Assembly (NCBI RefSeq): GCF_902686445.1
Contig: NC_062213.1
Coordinates: 38,638,741 to 38,702,740 of the forward strand
DNA length: 64,000 bases
Direction: 5' to 3'
Origin: Sciurus carolinensis
Taxonomy: Eukaryota > Chordata > Mammalia > Rodentia > Sciuridae
Under the pieces are notes generated by a model. It did no database searches. It saw nothing but the letters and a program-made list of their open reading frames with translations, and was not told where the DNA came from. Made by a program: the position numbers and the translations under genes. Of the stretch, positions 10,965-23,250 are shown in pieces. Within the stretch, counting starts at the first letter, position 1. The number at the start of each line of letters is the position of its first letter.

Positions 10965-12465
10965 GAGAAATAAGGCACATGCCATTTTTTATTGTGGTAA
11001 AATCTACATAATATAAATTTGAAATTTTCATTATTTCAGTGTGTTCAGTGGCATTAAATACACTCACATTGTTGTGCAACCAATGCTGCCATCTCTCTCT
11101 AAAAATTTTTCTTCTTTCCAAACTGAAACTCTGTACCTGTAACTTCCCATTACCCTTTCCTCCAGCTCCTGGAAGCGCTACCATCCTGCTTTCTGTCTGT
11201 ATGAATTTGACTAATTTCAGTACTTCCTGTGGGTAGAATCATAAAGTATTTGTCTTTTGTGACCAGCTGATTTCATTTAGCACAATATCCTCCAGTGTCA
11301 TTCATATTGTGGCACGTGACAGAATTTCCTTTTTAAAGGCTGAATCCTATTTTATTTATTTATTGATGGACACTTGGATTGCCTTCATCTTTTGACTATT
11401 GTGAATAAGGCAGCTACAAAGATAAGTATACAAATATATCTCAAGTCTCTATTTTCAAATCTTTGTATACACATACATAGGAGTATAATTTCTGAATCAT
11501 ATGACCATGCTTTTTTGACTTTTTGAGAAACTTCCATAACACTTTCCATAATGTCTATGCCATTTTATATTCCCACCAGCAGGGCACAGGGTTCGAATTT
11601 CTTTACATCCTTCATAACACTTGTTACTTTCTGGTTTTTGTTTTGTTTTATAGTACCATCCTACTAGGTGTGAAGAAGTATCTCACAGTAGTTTCCATTC
11701 ACATTTCCCTAATAATTTGTAATATTGAACATCTTTTCGTGAGCTTATCAGTCTTTTATACATCTTCTTGGATAAAAATGTCTGTTTGAATTCTTCACCT
11801 GGTTTCTACTGTGTTGTGTTTGTTGTTGTTGTTGTTAAGTTGTGGGAATTCTTTATATATTATTGATATTGACCTCTTCCCAGATATGTGCTTTGCAAAT
11901 GTTTCTTCTTTCCATGACTTGCCTTTCATTCTACTGTTTATGTCCTTTGATGCATATAAGTTCTAAGTTTTGATGTAGTCTAATTTCTCTATTTTGCCTG
12001 TGCCTTTGGTGTCATGTCTAAGAAATCATTGCTGAATACAATGTCATGGGGATTTTTTCTGTTTTCTTCTAGGAGTTTTATAGTTTTAACTATTATGCTT
12101 AAATGTTTGATCTGTTTTGAGGGGCCTTTTTGTTTGTTTGCTTTATTATTTCCTTTGGTATGTGTTGAAAGGTAAGGGTTCAACTTCAGTCTTTTGTATG
12201 TGAATATTTAGTTTTCCAAACATTATTTGTGAAGAATACTCATTTTTCCATGGGATGGTCTTGGTGCCTTTTTTGAAAATCATTTGAACATATATGCAGG
12301 GATTTATTTGTTGGCTCTATATTCTAGCCCATTGCTCTGTATGTCTGTCTTCATTCCAATGCCACATTATTTTGATTACTGTAGCTTTGTAGTATAATTT
12401 GCAATCAGAAGATATGACTCTTTTAACTTTATCCTTCTTCAAGATTGTTTTAGTTATCCAGGGAC
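10965..12465 (-). mobile_element. old L1 3' region, antisense
   Basis: L1 3'UTR and ORF2 end in minus orientation (ATTGTGGTAAAATCTACATA, CATTCCCACCAGCAGGGC, TGGTGTCATGTCTAAGAAAT). Diverged, with many stops. Confidence 0.8.
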
Positions 12466-12776
12466 ACATACCATGTTAACCAAGTAATGAGAACAATTAA
12501 CATTGTGTACTTCCTGATACCATGCACCATGAAGAACATAGCGTAACTGCTTGGTATTCCTTCTCCTACCAAAAAAAAAAAAAAAAAAAAAAGAATAATT
12601 TGTCTTGAATAATGAAGGATATCTTGCAAAGTAATTGTCATGTATTCTTCAGAAAGTCAAGGTCATGAAAGACAAAAAGGAGAATTCATTCAGATCGAAG
12701 GAAATTAGAGACATGGTAACTAAATGTGATGTATGAAAATGGGTTAGATCCTAGGCTTCTAAAGAACATTATCAGG

Positions 12777-13561
12777 TAGTATAGTCGTTATGAAAAACAT
12801 TGCACAGTTTCCTCCATAAATTAAAAGTAGAACTACCACATGGTTTAGCAATTCTACTTCTAAATCTGTTTACAAAGGAAATAAAATCAGTATGTCAAAG
12901 AGATATCTGCACTGCGTGTTCACTGTAGCATTATTCACAATCATCAAAATATGGAATCAACTTAAGTGTCCATTGATGTATGAATGGATAAAGAAAATGT
13001 GATACACACATTTGCACACACACACATGCACACATTTTGAAATACTGTTCAGCCCTAAGAAGGAAGAAAGCCTGTCTTTTGCAACTATATGGATGAACCT
13101 AGAGGATATTATGTTAAGTGAAATAAGGCAGGCACAGAAAGACAAATACCACATGATCTCATGCATACATGGTCTCTAAAAAAGTAGAACTCATAGAAGT
13201 AGGAGTAGGTTGGTGTTTACGAGAGAAGGGAGGAGAAAAAGAGGATATTTAAGTCCAATAGTACAGTTTCCTTTAGACAGTAGGAGTAAGTTCTGGAAAC
13301 CTTTTTTGTACAGCATGGTGATAAGTATTTTCACCACAAAAATTTGGTAATATGTGAGGTGATATGTTAATTAGCCTATTTATCATTTACCATTGTATAG
13401 ATATATGAAAATGTCACAAAACATCACACATTACACCAATAGTATATGAAGTTTTATGTTTTTCTGTATTAATAAAAATGAATTAAACTTTATAAAAATA
13501 CTGTATAGATGTATATAATTTTAATTTGTCAATTAAACCTTAATAAAGCTGGAAGGGAAAA
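12777..13561 (+). mobile_element. 5'-truncated L1 with target duplication
   Basis: ORF2 end and 3'UTR in sense (TTAGCAATTCTACTTCTAAA, CACTGTAGCATTATTCACAA, GAATGGATAAAGAAAATGTG). Flanked by a 16-base duplication, AAAGAACATT-A/G-TCAGG, at 12761-12776 and 13562-13577 with one mismatch. Confidence 0.85.
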
Positions 13562-13682
13562 AAAGAACATTGTCAGGGGAATCTGAAATTTGTGCAGAAT
13601 CTGTGAATTAGATGATAATATTATGTCAATGTAAATTCCCTGACTTTGGTTCATTCTATCTACAACTTTCAAATGGTTCAAA

Positions 13683-13720
13683 AAATGTGTGTGTACGTGT
13701 GTGTGCACGTGTGCACCTGT
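13683..13720. repeat. (GT)n microsatellite
   Basis: Interrupted GT repeat inside the older repeat. Confidence 0.8.
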
Positions 13721-14339
13721 GTCTAAGTGTATGTACATCCACAGAGAGACAGACAAAATGATTAAGCAGATCTGGCAAGGTGTAACAATTGAATGTTACC
13801 ATTAAAGAGGAAGTTGTTTTTTTCCCTACCACTCTTGAATTTTTCTATAAGCTTAAACTTTTAAAAGTTTTTAAAACTTTAAAAATTGTGGCTACATATA
13901 GACGTTTTCAGACAAGCAAAAGCTAAGAGATTTTTGGCACTAGATCTGCACAGCAGGAAAAATTAAGGAAGTTTCTACGGCTGCATAGAAATGATCCCAG
14001 ATGGGAGCCTGCATCTGCAGGAAGGAAGAGCACAGGAAATGTTAAGATTTCTAAACTGTAAGACTTGTGATTCAATATGGTGGATTAAGCATGTGTGCTT
14101 AGCTCCTCTCCCTCCAAACTCCTAAAAATGAGTTTTTAAGGCTAACGTTATAAACCCAGAAAAATTGAGGGCATCAATTAATCAGAGATTGCAGAACCAC
14201 ATGCAACAATTTTCTTGAGAATGAAAGTGGATGTTGGAGTAAGCACTGAATGAGGAAGCAGAGAGAAGGAAACCTCACTTAAAAGAATGTATGGAGGATA
14301 CTGTAGCTGAGGAAGCCATGGGCTACTCCTCAGAAGCCT

Positions 14340-14432
14340 GGATTTCCCAGCTGGTTCAAAATGCAGATCTCGGGCTACGCCCAGACTGGGTCACAATCTG
14401 TGCGACACTGAAGTTTAAGAAGCATTTCTCTC
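14340..14432 (+). repeat. MER5-like hAT fragment
   Basis: AAAATGCAGATCTCGGGCTA and ACACTGAAGTTTAAGAAGCA are typical of MER5A. It lies in otherwise unannotated DNA (13.86-15.45 kb) with no gene seen. Confidence 0.6.
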
Positions 14433-15460
14433 CAGCTCCTGATAGAATTGACTTGAGCCTCCTCCCTGCCACCCTAATGTATCCAAGCTCCAGCCAACTC
14501 CTCTCTGATTTTCTCCCCACCTAATTGTTATTTCCCTTTGAGTAGGGACTGTATATTTTGGATTTATGCTTTATTCACTCCTTATAATCCTGTTTCCTGG
14601 TGGACTTAATTGTTGATTATCTAAAATTTTCTCTACTTAAAAATACAAACCAAAATCTTTGGCTCTTAAGATTACTCACCTATTGCCAGATTTAAGTCAC
14701 CTTAGTAAGTTGACAGTCCCTGAGGACGGTATGTACAGAAAGCTCTTCCTCTCTAAGTACTGGAGATACCAACAACAGGAAAGCCCAAGTTAGCATCTCA
14801 AAATTTTGATGGTATCTTTGATATTTTAAAAAGTGTGCCAGTTTAAAGAAAAAATGTTAAAAAATAATAGTGCAAACAATCAAAGTTGGAAACTTAATTC
14901 AGGTTGTAGGCAGCCTAAAATTCTCACCTGGGGCTGTGCCCATCTTCACTTGTCCTGAGTCAGCCGCTCTGTAGAAGCAAAATAATTGGCATAATGAGCC
15001 TAATTCTACCAATAAGAACAGCTTGTGATATTTAAGAACTGGGAAGTTGGAGGACAGTGTTTTGGAATTCAGAAGAGAAAGAAGATGTCTACAGGACTCT
15101 GGGAACTTCTCAGGGTTTGAACTGTGATCATCTGTGCTCACAAACTATCATGAAATCAGGCCAGTAGAAGCCCCAGGAAACGTTTAGAATGAGCACCTTA
15201 GACTGAGAGCATGTAGAGTTTTGTATTTCTTAAGTTGTTTAAAGAAATGCTAGATGTGAGCTGATTCTTCATAAAAATGGAATGGCTTAAGAGAAATGAG
15301 AGGACTTAAAAGTGAAAATACAATGAAATAAAGAAAAAAACTTATAAATAATACACCTATAAAAAATCTTAACATAACAGCAAACGGGGAAGCCAAAACA
15401 AAATTAATGTGGTTGCTCAGCAACTTCGCTGGCGAGTTGGCATTTAAAGGCCTCTACCCC
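14433..15460. other. no gene seen
   Basis: Unremarkable non-coding sequence; open frames are short and lack family features. Confidence 0.5.
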
Positions 15461-15462
15461 AG

Positions 15463-15547
15463 GCGGGGGGCACAGCTTGGTGGCAGAGCACTTGTCCAGA
15501 GTGTGCACTGGCCTGGATTCCACCCTCTGCACTGCAAATACAAAAGA
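15463..15547 (+). repeat. ID-type SINE, diverged
   Basis: GGGGGGCACAGCTTGGTGGC, CAGAGCACTTGTCC and CTGGATTCCACCC follow the ID core. Confidence 0.65.
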
Positions 15548-15744
15548 AATATTAGAAAGGATGATGCCTAGAATCATGAGGGGTGGTCTGAGGTTCACAG
15601 ATAATGCTAAACAATTCAATTGTCTTAAATATTTTATTACAAAAAACAAAGGTTTCTGCACAGGTAACAGCAAACAGATTAATGCAGTGAACTCCCCTAC
15701 ACACACGATCCAGCTACAATAATGATCATTTTGCCCAGACTGAC

Positions 15745-15890
15745 CAAATTATAGCCCAAAGGCCAAGTCCACCTGTTTTTGTAAATAAAGTTTTATTAGA
15801 ACACATTCACACTCATTTCTTTATAGTTTGCCTGTGAGCACTTTTGAATTACAATGGCAAGACTGAGTAGTGGCAACAGGGATCCCAGTT
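15745..15890 (+). repeat. ancient MER-type DNA transposon fragment
   Basis: CCTGTTTTTGTAAATAAAGT, TTTATTAGAACACATTCACA and GACTGAGTAGTGGCAACAGG match a widespread mammalian non-autonomous element whose exact name I cannot fix. Confidence 0.5.
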
Positions 15891-16104
15891 TTATTTTCCC
15901 ATTATCAGTACCCCCTGTTGCCTGTTCATCAGCCTACCCACTGACTTGTATTATTTTGAAGCAAATAATCATAATGTCACTTGATTTGTAAATATTTCAG
16001 CCTGTACTTCTAAAACATAATGCCATTATCACTCCAGAAAAGAGATTTCAGAATAATGCCTTAAAATCATCAGAGAGCCACCTCACTTGCTGTCCCATTG
16101 AGGG

Positions 16105-16300
16105 GGACGATCCTCCCCCAGATCTTTACGGTGTTCACTTCCTCCCGTCAGTAGGAACTCTGCCCAAGGTTCCCTCCTGGGAGAAGTGTAGGCCTCCTCT
16201 AAAAGGCACCTCTTCTCCACTTTGCTTCATTTTTTTCACAGAATTTACCACTGTTGGAAGTTATAGGATGTATTTATGTGTTTATTCTCATGCTGAACAA
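16105..16300 (+). repeat. L2 fragment
   Basis: GTTCCCTCCTGGGAGAAG, CTAAAAGGCACCTCTTCTCC and TTTTTTCACAGAATTTACCA follow the L2 3' order. Confidence 0.5.
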
Positions 16301-16480
16301 GGAGTAAACAATGTGAGCTCATATATTCCACGAATGTAAGAAATTTATCATTTTCTCAATTCATCTTTAGTGTTAGGCCTGGGTTGATGTATCAATAATC
16401 TCACACTTATTTCCCATCTTCCAAACTTGCTGCCTTAATTCATTGACTCATTTCGGTCCTGAACTCTAGCCTCTGGTATT

Positions 16481-16482
<2 letters not shown>

Positions 16483-16521
<39 letters not shown>
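16483..16521. repeat. uninterrupted T tract, 39 bases
   Basis: Pure T run in the window; no SINE or L1 body is visible on either side. It could be an orphan retroposon tail or a mononucleotide expansion. Confidence 0.9.
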
Positions 16522-16522
<1 letters not shown>

Positions 16523-16594
16523 ACTCTTTAGCAAAATTTCCAGCTACTAGAGCTAAAGGGCTGGATTATACAATTCCTTTCCCTGTTCCATAAT

Positions 16595-16650
16595 GACAGG
16601 CACAGATCTGGGAACACAGTAGAGGCTCAGCAAATGTTTTTGGAATACAG
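16595..16650 (+). repeat. L2 3' end
   Basis: GGGAACACAGTAGAGGCTCA and GCAAATGTTTTTGGAATACA resemble the L2 tail. Confidence 0.5.
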
Positions 16651-17599
16651 TAAGGGAGTTTGGTTTAATGTCTTCTTGAAAGTGAAGTGTAAAACATCAC
16701 ATATACAACGGTTCATCCTTCATGTTCTGTAATTTGTAACCCAGAGAAAGCTTAAGACCAATGTGAAGGAAAGTGTATACAATAGGGGTCAGATCTACTC
16801 ATTTTTTCAGACATTGATGGGTGTGGTGATCCTATTCAAAAGGTCTGCTTGGGGCCCCAGATTTTAAATGTGCGCCATCAGGGTGACCTGGGGTCCTCTA
16901 ATGATTGTGTCCTGCTTGCACACAGTGACTGCCTACCCAGCAGAGCATCTGGAAACTAAAGATATCCATGTTTATTGGATCCAATTAGTTCACCATGTCC
17001 ATAAATTAAAATAAACCTGAGTTCAAAGTGGGATTTTGAAGTAACTACCAAGAGATCCTTTTTCCCAAATCAATTAAAAGTCATTAAGTGTACTATCATA
17101 GACAATTTATATCTTTTGGCTTTGTTGTGTCCTCTTGGAAGTTAATGCATGATATTTCCCCCTTCTCTTGAATTTTTTCCCATATAGTAAACTTTGATTC
17201 TTTTGCTCTCTCTGTATTCTTAATGCAACTGAGTTTAACAAGACTCTCATTTAATGGCTTTATTTCATAAAGGCCTTTATCAGTCCAAGACATCTCTGAC
17301 TATAGCTTCTGTGATTGATGTCGACCTTATTCTGGGGAAACTGTTTTAATTACTACTGGCTTTGATATACCCAAGGGAGTACCAGATCTCATCACTATTA
17401 GTCTGAATAAATAACCTCTTAGATTTTCTAAGTAGGACATAGGAGGATATGTCTATCTAACTAAAAGAAACTGAAGGCTATGAAATAATCTACTGATTTG
17501 AGGAGTGTTCTCAGTGGCTGCTTGGGTGATCCTCTCAGCTATTAGAGACAACAACAGAGAATATAGCAGGGACTCAATGAACTGTTATAGGTTGATGAG
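16651..17599. other. no gene seen
   Basis: Non-coding sequence without a repeat I recognise. Confidence 0.45.
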
Positions 17600-17604
17600 T
17601 GGTG

Positions 17605-19404
17605 TGCGCTAAGGTAAATTTGTTTTTCTTTTTAATTTTTAAAATTTGTTCTAATTAGTTGTACATGACAGTAGAATGCATTTATTCATTTTGGTAGATC
17701 ATACATAAATGGAATGTAATCTCTCATTTTTCTGGTTGTACATATTGTAGGATCACATCAGTCATGCAGTCATATATGTGCATGAGGTGATAATGTCTGT
17801 TTCACTCTACCATCTTTCCTACTCCAGTCCCCTTCCCCTCCCTTCACTTCCCTCTACCTTATATACAGTAACTCTGTTCTTCCCTATCAGCCCACTTATG
17901 GTGAATTAGCATCTGCATATCAGAGAAAACATTTGGCCTTTGTTTTAGGGGGATTGGCTTATCTCACCTAGCATGATATTCTTCAACTCCATCCATTTAC
18001 CAGCAAATGTCATCATTTCATTCTTCTTTAAAGCTGAGTAGTATTCCATCATTCATATATATATATGAATATATATATATATATATATGCACACTATATT
18101 TTCTTTATCCATTCATCTGTTGAAGGACACCTAGGTTGGTTCCATAGTTTAGCTATTGTGAGTTGAACTGAACTGCTATAAACATTATGTGGCTGCATCA
18201 CTGTAGTATGCTGATTTTAAGTCCTTTGGGTATAAACTGAGGAGTGGGATAGCTGGGTCAAATGGTGGTTCCATTCCAAGTTTTCTGAGGAATCTCCATA
18301 CTGCTTTCCATAATGGTTGCACCATTTTACATTCCCACCGGCAATGCATGAGTGTACCTTTTCCCCTATATCTTCACGAACATATATTGTTGTTTGTATT
18401 CTTCATAAATGCCATTCTGATTGGAGTGAGATGAAATCTTAGAGTAGTTTTGATTTGCATTTCTCTAATTCCTATAGATGTGGAGCATTTTTTCATATAT
18501 TTGTTAATCAATAGTATTTCTTCTTCTATGAAATATCTGTTAATTCTTTAGCCCATTTATTGATTGGGTTATTTGGTTTTTTTGGTGTTAAGTGTTTTGA
18601 GTTCCTTCTATATCCTAGAGACTAATGCTTTATCTGAGGTGCATGTGGTAAAGATTTTCTCCAAATCTGTAGGCTCTCTCTTCACATTATTGATTGTTTC
18701 TTTTGCTGAGAAGAAGCTTTTTAGTTTGAATCCATCCCATTTATTGATCCTTGATTTAACTTCTTGTGCTTTAGGAGTCTTGTTAAGGAAGTCAGATCCT
18801 AGGCTGACATGGTGAAGATTTGGGTCTACTTTTTCTTCTAATAGGCACAGGGTCTCTGTTCTAGTGCCTAAGTCTGATCCACTGTGAGTTGAGTTTCACG
18901 TAGGGTGAAAGAGAAAGGTTTAATTTCATTTTGTTACATGTGGCTTTCCATTTTTCCCAGCACCATTTGTTGAAGAGGCTATCTTTTCTCCAGTGAATAT
19001 TTTTGGCACCTTTGTCTAGTATGAGGTAACTGTATCTATGTGGGTTTGTCTCTGAGTCTTCTATTCTGTACCATTGGTCTACATGTCTGTTTTGGTGGCA
19101 ATACCATGCTGTTTTTATCACTATAGCTCTGTAGTATAGTTTGAGGTCTGGTATTGTGATGCCTCCTGCTTTGCTTTCCCTGCTAAGGATTGCTTTGGCT
19201 ATTCCTTGTCCCTTATTTTTCCAAATGAATTTCATGATTGATTTTTCTAGTTCTATGAAGCATGTCATTGGGATTTTAATAGAAATCGCATTCATTTTGT
19301 ATAATGCTTTTGATAGTAAAGCCAGTATTCATTCTGCCTTTCCAGCCGCATGGGAGGTCTTTCTATCTTCTAAGATCTTCTTCAATTTCTTTCTTTAGTG
19401 TTCT
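17605..19404 (-). mobile_element. 5'-truncated L1, relatively young, antisense
   Basis: About 1.8 kb of L1 ORF2 end and 3'UTR in minus orientation. Long stretches of ORF2 frame are still readable. An (AT)n microsatellite (18055-18088) lies in its 3' part. It is truncated at the 5' end near 19404 inside the ORF2 sequence. Confidence 0.9.
18861..19295 (-). pseudogene. L1 ORF2 C-terminal fragment
   Basis: 144-codon open stretch of L1 ORF2 beyond the reverse-transcriptase core, with the recognisable [21 protein letters not shown] and [15 protein letters not shown] segments. It has neither the endonuclease nor the catalytic reverse-transcriptase motifs and is interrupted by stops on both sides, so it is non-functional. 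Confidence 0.9.
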
Positions 19405-20114
19405 GAGAACAATTTCAAGTAATGAAACTTGTTTTTCTTTGGGTGTTCTTATCTCTAGAGTGGAAGGACATTACTGGAAGTTCATGCTCTAGGTTCTAGT
19501 TCCAGTTCTGCTATTTTTTTTAATTTTATTTTACCACTATTACCCTCAGTTCCTTTATCTAAAAAACAACAATCACCTCTTATCTCATGGGATCAGTGAA
19601 TGGACAAATTGAAAACATATGTGAAAATGTTTTGCAAACTACTAGGTGATAAACAGGACTTACAAATACAGTGAAGTAGCCACTTAGCTCTTGGAGTGGC
19701 CAGAAAACACCATCTCGATCTACACACAAGCTTCACTTCTGCATCAGAAGTCCTGGACTGATGCTTCAGGCGCTCAACTTCCAAAGAGGCCCAAACATTC
19801 ACAGTTCCCTTGGGCCAGAAGATGGAGGGCTATTAACAAAAGAGGTTCTATTTAAAAATTCAGGGCTTCTTCACAGTTTCTCTGGAGGTTAGGGCTGGAC
19901 TTAGGCATGCCACCATTCTGAAAGACCTTTTGTTTTCAACTTGGAAGATATTGTGATGATCAATACAGCTTCTTTCCAGTGCCACTTTAAGGTCCTCATG
20001 TTCTTTTCTCATTCATTTTGTCTCAACATTTATGCACATGAATCCTTAACTAAAACAGATTATTTTTTTTTCCTTCCATGGCAGTCAGGATGAGCTAAGT
20101 CTATCTCTACGACT
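19405..20114. other. no gene seen
   Basis: Non-coding sequence without recognisable features. Confidence 0.45.
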
Positions 20115-20515
20115 GCATTAGTCAGCCTTCCCATTGCTGTGACATAATACCTGAGAAAATCAACTTAAAAGGAGGAAGGAGTTGGAAAGATTTATTTTGG
20201 CTCATGGTTTCAGAGGTTTCAGTGCATGGTCACTTGACCCTGTTGCCTTGGGCCTATGGTGAGGCAGAACATCATGGCATAGAATGTGCAGCAGAGGGAT
20301 CTGCTTACCTCATGATGGCCAGGAAAGCAAACGAGAGAACGAGGAAAGGACTGAGGTCATAATATTCCCTTCAAAGACACACAATGACCTAAGTTCCTTC
20401 CCACTAGGTCCCACCTCCTAAAGGCTCCATCAAATCCCGATAGTGCCATAGGCTGGCAACCAACCCTTTAACACATGGCCTTTGGGGACATTTAAGATCT
20501 ACACCAAACAACCCC
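20115..20515 (-). mobile_element. probable MaLR/MT-like LTR
   Basis: ATTAGTCAGCCTTCCCATTG, TTTATTTTGGCTCATGGTTT and TCATGATGGCCAGGAAAGC resemble the antisense LTR at 2364. The ends are not sharply defined. Confidence 0.45.
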
Positions 20516-21039
20516 TGAATCTCACTGAATAACACATCAGTAAAACCGTCCTCACCCACCGCACCGGGCCAGTACAGGTGAGTAGAAGTGCTTTGCTCAT
20601 CCTGGTTTCTTATGGACTCCATGACATAATGGTTGTATCCATCAGTATTTCCAGGGCAGAGTGAACATGGCAAGCCACAGGGTTTGTAAAGTTTCTGCTA
20701 CTGATTTAAATGGGAGCAGGGAAATATAACCCTACTGTGTGCCTGAAAGGAGAATAGACATCTTTCTTAATTGGTTCTAACCACAGTCACAGCTCTTGTA
20801 GTTGCAAAACGACATCACTTCAAAAGCATCTACTTACTCTTACTCTTACTATTATGTGTCAAAGAGAAATAAGGTTTCATGGAGAATTAAGGCTGCCCAT
20901 CAGTTGATGTTAAAATAGGGAGATGATCTTCAGTTACCCAGGTGGGCCACAAGAAAATGGAAGAGGAAGGGCAAGAGGAGAGTCAGAGGGAGAGAAGTGA
21001 CACAGCTGGCTTTGAAGGTGCAGGTGACTGCCATGGTTT

Positions 21040-21560
21040 GTGTAAGCACAAAAGGACGGGAGGCAGACCTCGATGGAGTCAGAGAAGTCTTTATTCCTCT
21101 GTGGGGGCCCATTTTCTGGATGGGAAAATGGCTGTCAGTTACAGAGGGGATTTTGGTTTTATAGGGTACAGTGATGTAATCTTGAGAGCCGTGTATGTGC
21201 AGTTTCGACTGTCAAGGGCTAGTTAAGAACAGGTTAAAGCTTTAATTTAGAAGAATAGTTGTAAAAAGATTGAAACTTGTTGTTGTCTGGGGAGATAAGA
21301 GTCCAGCATGGAGGGATGAGCACTCAAATCTTGTCCATTGGTATTTGCTGTGCTTCCATTTAGGATTAATTTGCGATGGGGGAAGTTCAAAGGTTAGGGT
21401 CCAGCATTCAGTATTTGCCACTTTCCTTTAGGGCCCATTGTTATTAGGAAAGGGTACACTGGGAGAGGTTAACGTTTGGCCAGTGTCCGCCCCTCCTCCC
21501 GAGCCTCGCTGTCCCTCCATTTTTCTTGTGGAGCTGTCTTGCAGGAATATGATTTTCCAT
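21040..21560 (-). mobile_element. possible LTR, family unknown
   Basis: A minus-strand AATAAAGACTT signal (plus AAGTCTTTATT near 21087) and GC-rich ends suggest an ERV LTR. No paired copy or target duplication seen. Confidence 0.3.
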
Positions 21561-21566
21561 AACCCT

Positions 21567-22148
21567 CGAGTTTGGATGTGGGTTGTCCCCCAGTGGGGCA
21601 ATGTTTAGGAGTGATGAAACTTTTAAGAGGTGGGTCCTAGCAAGTCACTGGGGACTCTGCCCTCAAAAGGAACTGTCAGGGGACCCTGGCTAGTTCTCTT
21701 AAGAGGGTTGTTATGGAAGAGTGAGACTTACCCTCGAATCAGTCTCTGGCTTGCTGTCTCCCCAGGCAAACTCTCCCCTCTACATGTGCTCCTGCCATGA
21801 AATCATCTACCCTGTGACACAACCAAGGGGACCTCACCAAGGCTGAGTGAAAGCTTGTGCTACACCCTCTTTTATTTTTGTTTGTGTGTGTTTGTTGGTA
21901 CTGGAAATTCAACCCAGGGATGCTCAACCACTGAATCACATCCCCTGCCCTTCTTATTTTTTATTTTGAAACAGGATCTTGCTAAATTGCTTAGAACCTC
22001 ACTACATTGTTGAGGCTGGCCTGGAACTTGCAATCCTTCTGCCTTAGCCTCCCCAGATGCTGGGATAACAGGCTTAGGCCACTTTTTTTTTTTTATAAAG
22101 GCCCCAGCCTCAGGTATTTCATTACAGTAAGAGAAAGTGACTAAAACA
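21567..22148 (+). mobile_element. MaLR-like LTR split by a SINE
   Basis: Runs from GTTTGGATGTGGGTTGTCCC, typical of MaLR 5' ends, to AAAGTGACTAAAACA. A B1-ID SINE (21867-22083) sits inside it. It is followed directly by an MLT1-type 3' end. Confidence 0.55.
21867..22083 (-). repeat. B1-ID dimer SINE
   Basis: ACTGGAAATTCAACCCAGGG, CCACTGAATCACATCCCC, then TTTTGAAACAGGATCTTGC and GATGCTGGGATAACAGGC. Confidence 0.85.
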
Positions 22149-22179
22149 AGGATTATTTCTTTGTTATGAGAAACAACAA

Positions 22180-22372
22180 AAAGCAAGGAAAGAGATTCTC
22201 CACTAGAGACTCCAGAAGGAACACAACCCTGATAACACATTGCGTTTGGGTTTAATCCAGCAAGACCTGTGTGAGACTTTGGAACTACAGAACATAATGA
22301 ATTTGCATTGTTTGAAGCCAGTAAATTTGTGGTCATTTGTTACAGTGACAATAGAAAACTAACATACCTCAC
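22180..22372 (+). mobile_element. MLT1-like LTR 3' fragment
   Basis: GAGACTCCAGAAGGAACACA, GGAACTACAGAACATAATGA and TTTGTGGTCATTTGTTACAG follow the MLT1 3' end. Confidence 0.6.
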
Positions 22373-22802
22373 TTTTGAAAAATCAGATTTATTATTTGTT
22401 TCTTTTCCTAACCATAAAAGACATGATCAGATTTGGAATGAAAAAGAGTAGAAAAATGAAATAGAAAAATAATACACGATATAAGTTATTGGTGTATGTC
22501 TTTTTAGTATTATTTCTGTGTATAGCTACATATGTATATGTGTTACTAAGTTAGAGCACACTGCATTGTGTTGCAGTTTGCCTTTTCATTTAGTAATGGC
22601 TCATGAACATTTTCCTATGACTAAAACGTTCTAACGATGTTTCAGTCACATGTGGCTTTTAGAACTTGAAATGTACTTACTATAAACTGATATGTGCCAT
22701 AAGTGAAAAATACACCCCAGATTTCAAAGACAGTATGAAAAAAATATAAAATATCTGGGAATTTTTTATACTGGTTACATGTTAAAACAATAATACTTTG
22801 GT

Positions 22803-22905
22803 TTGTGTCTGAGATGTAGCTCAGTGGTAGAGTGCTTGACTAGCATGAGGAAAGCCCTGGATTGGATCCTCACCACAAAAAAGAAAAAAGAAAAGAGAAA
22901 AAGAA
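22803..22905 (+). repeat. ID-type SINE
   Basis: GAGATGTAGCTCAGTGGTAG, AGAGTGCTTGACTAGCATG and CTGGATTGGATCC, followed by an A-rich tail. Confidence 0.85.
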
Positions 22906-23061
22906 ATAATAATATTATAGCTTTATTGGGTTAAATGTATCAACATTAATTTCACTTGTGTCCTCTCGCTTTTTAATGTGGCTGCTAGAGAATTTTACAT
23001 TACCCATATGGCTAGATTTATGTTTATATTACACAACACTGTTCTAATATGTAAGGATTTT

Positions 23062-23250
23062 TTTTTTCTTGTGGTACGGAGGGTCCAAACCAGGAGTGCT
23101 TTACCACTGAGTTACATCTCCAGTCCCTTTTTATTTTTTAATTTTGAGACAGGGTCTCACTAAGTTTCTGAGGCTGGCCTCTAACTTGCGATCCTCCTGC
23201 CTTGGCCTCCTGATTTGCTGGAATTAGCAGGGCACAGTGATGCACTACTA
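23062..23250 (-). repeat. B1-ID dimer SINE
   Basis: GTCCAAACCAGGAGTGCTTT, CACTGAGTTACATCTCC, GAGACAGGGTCTCACTAAG. Confidence 0.85.

Larger units (their letters stand above)
12640..13860 (+). repeat. older interspersed repeat split by an L1
   Basis: Left part 12640-12776 (AGTCAAGGTCATGAAAGACA, TTAGATCCTAGGCTTCTAAAG) and right part 13562-13860 (GAATCTGAAATTTGTGCAG, TTTTTCTATAAGC) are one repeat interrupted at AAAGAACATT. Family not identified. Confidence 0.5.

Noticed and set aside
18861..19295. A stand-alone gene of 144 codons
   Set aside because: Clear L1 ORF2 C-terminal sequence within a truncated L1.
21872..22336. 154-codon minus-strand frame
   Set aside because: Reads through a SINE and two LTR pieces.
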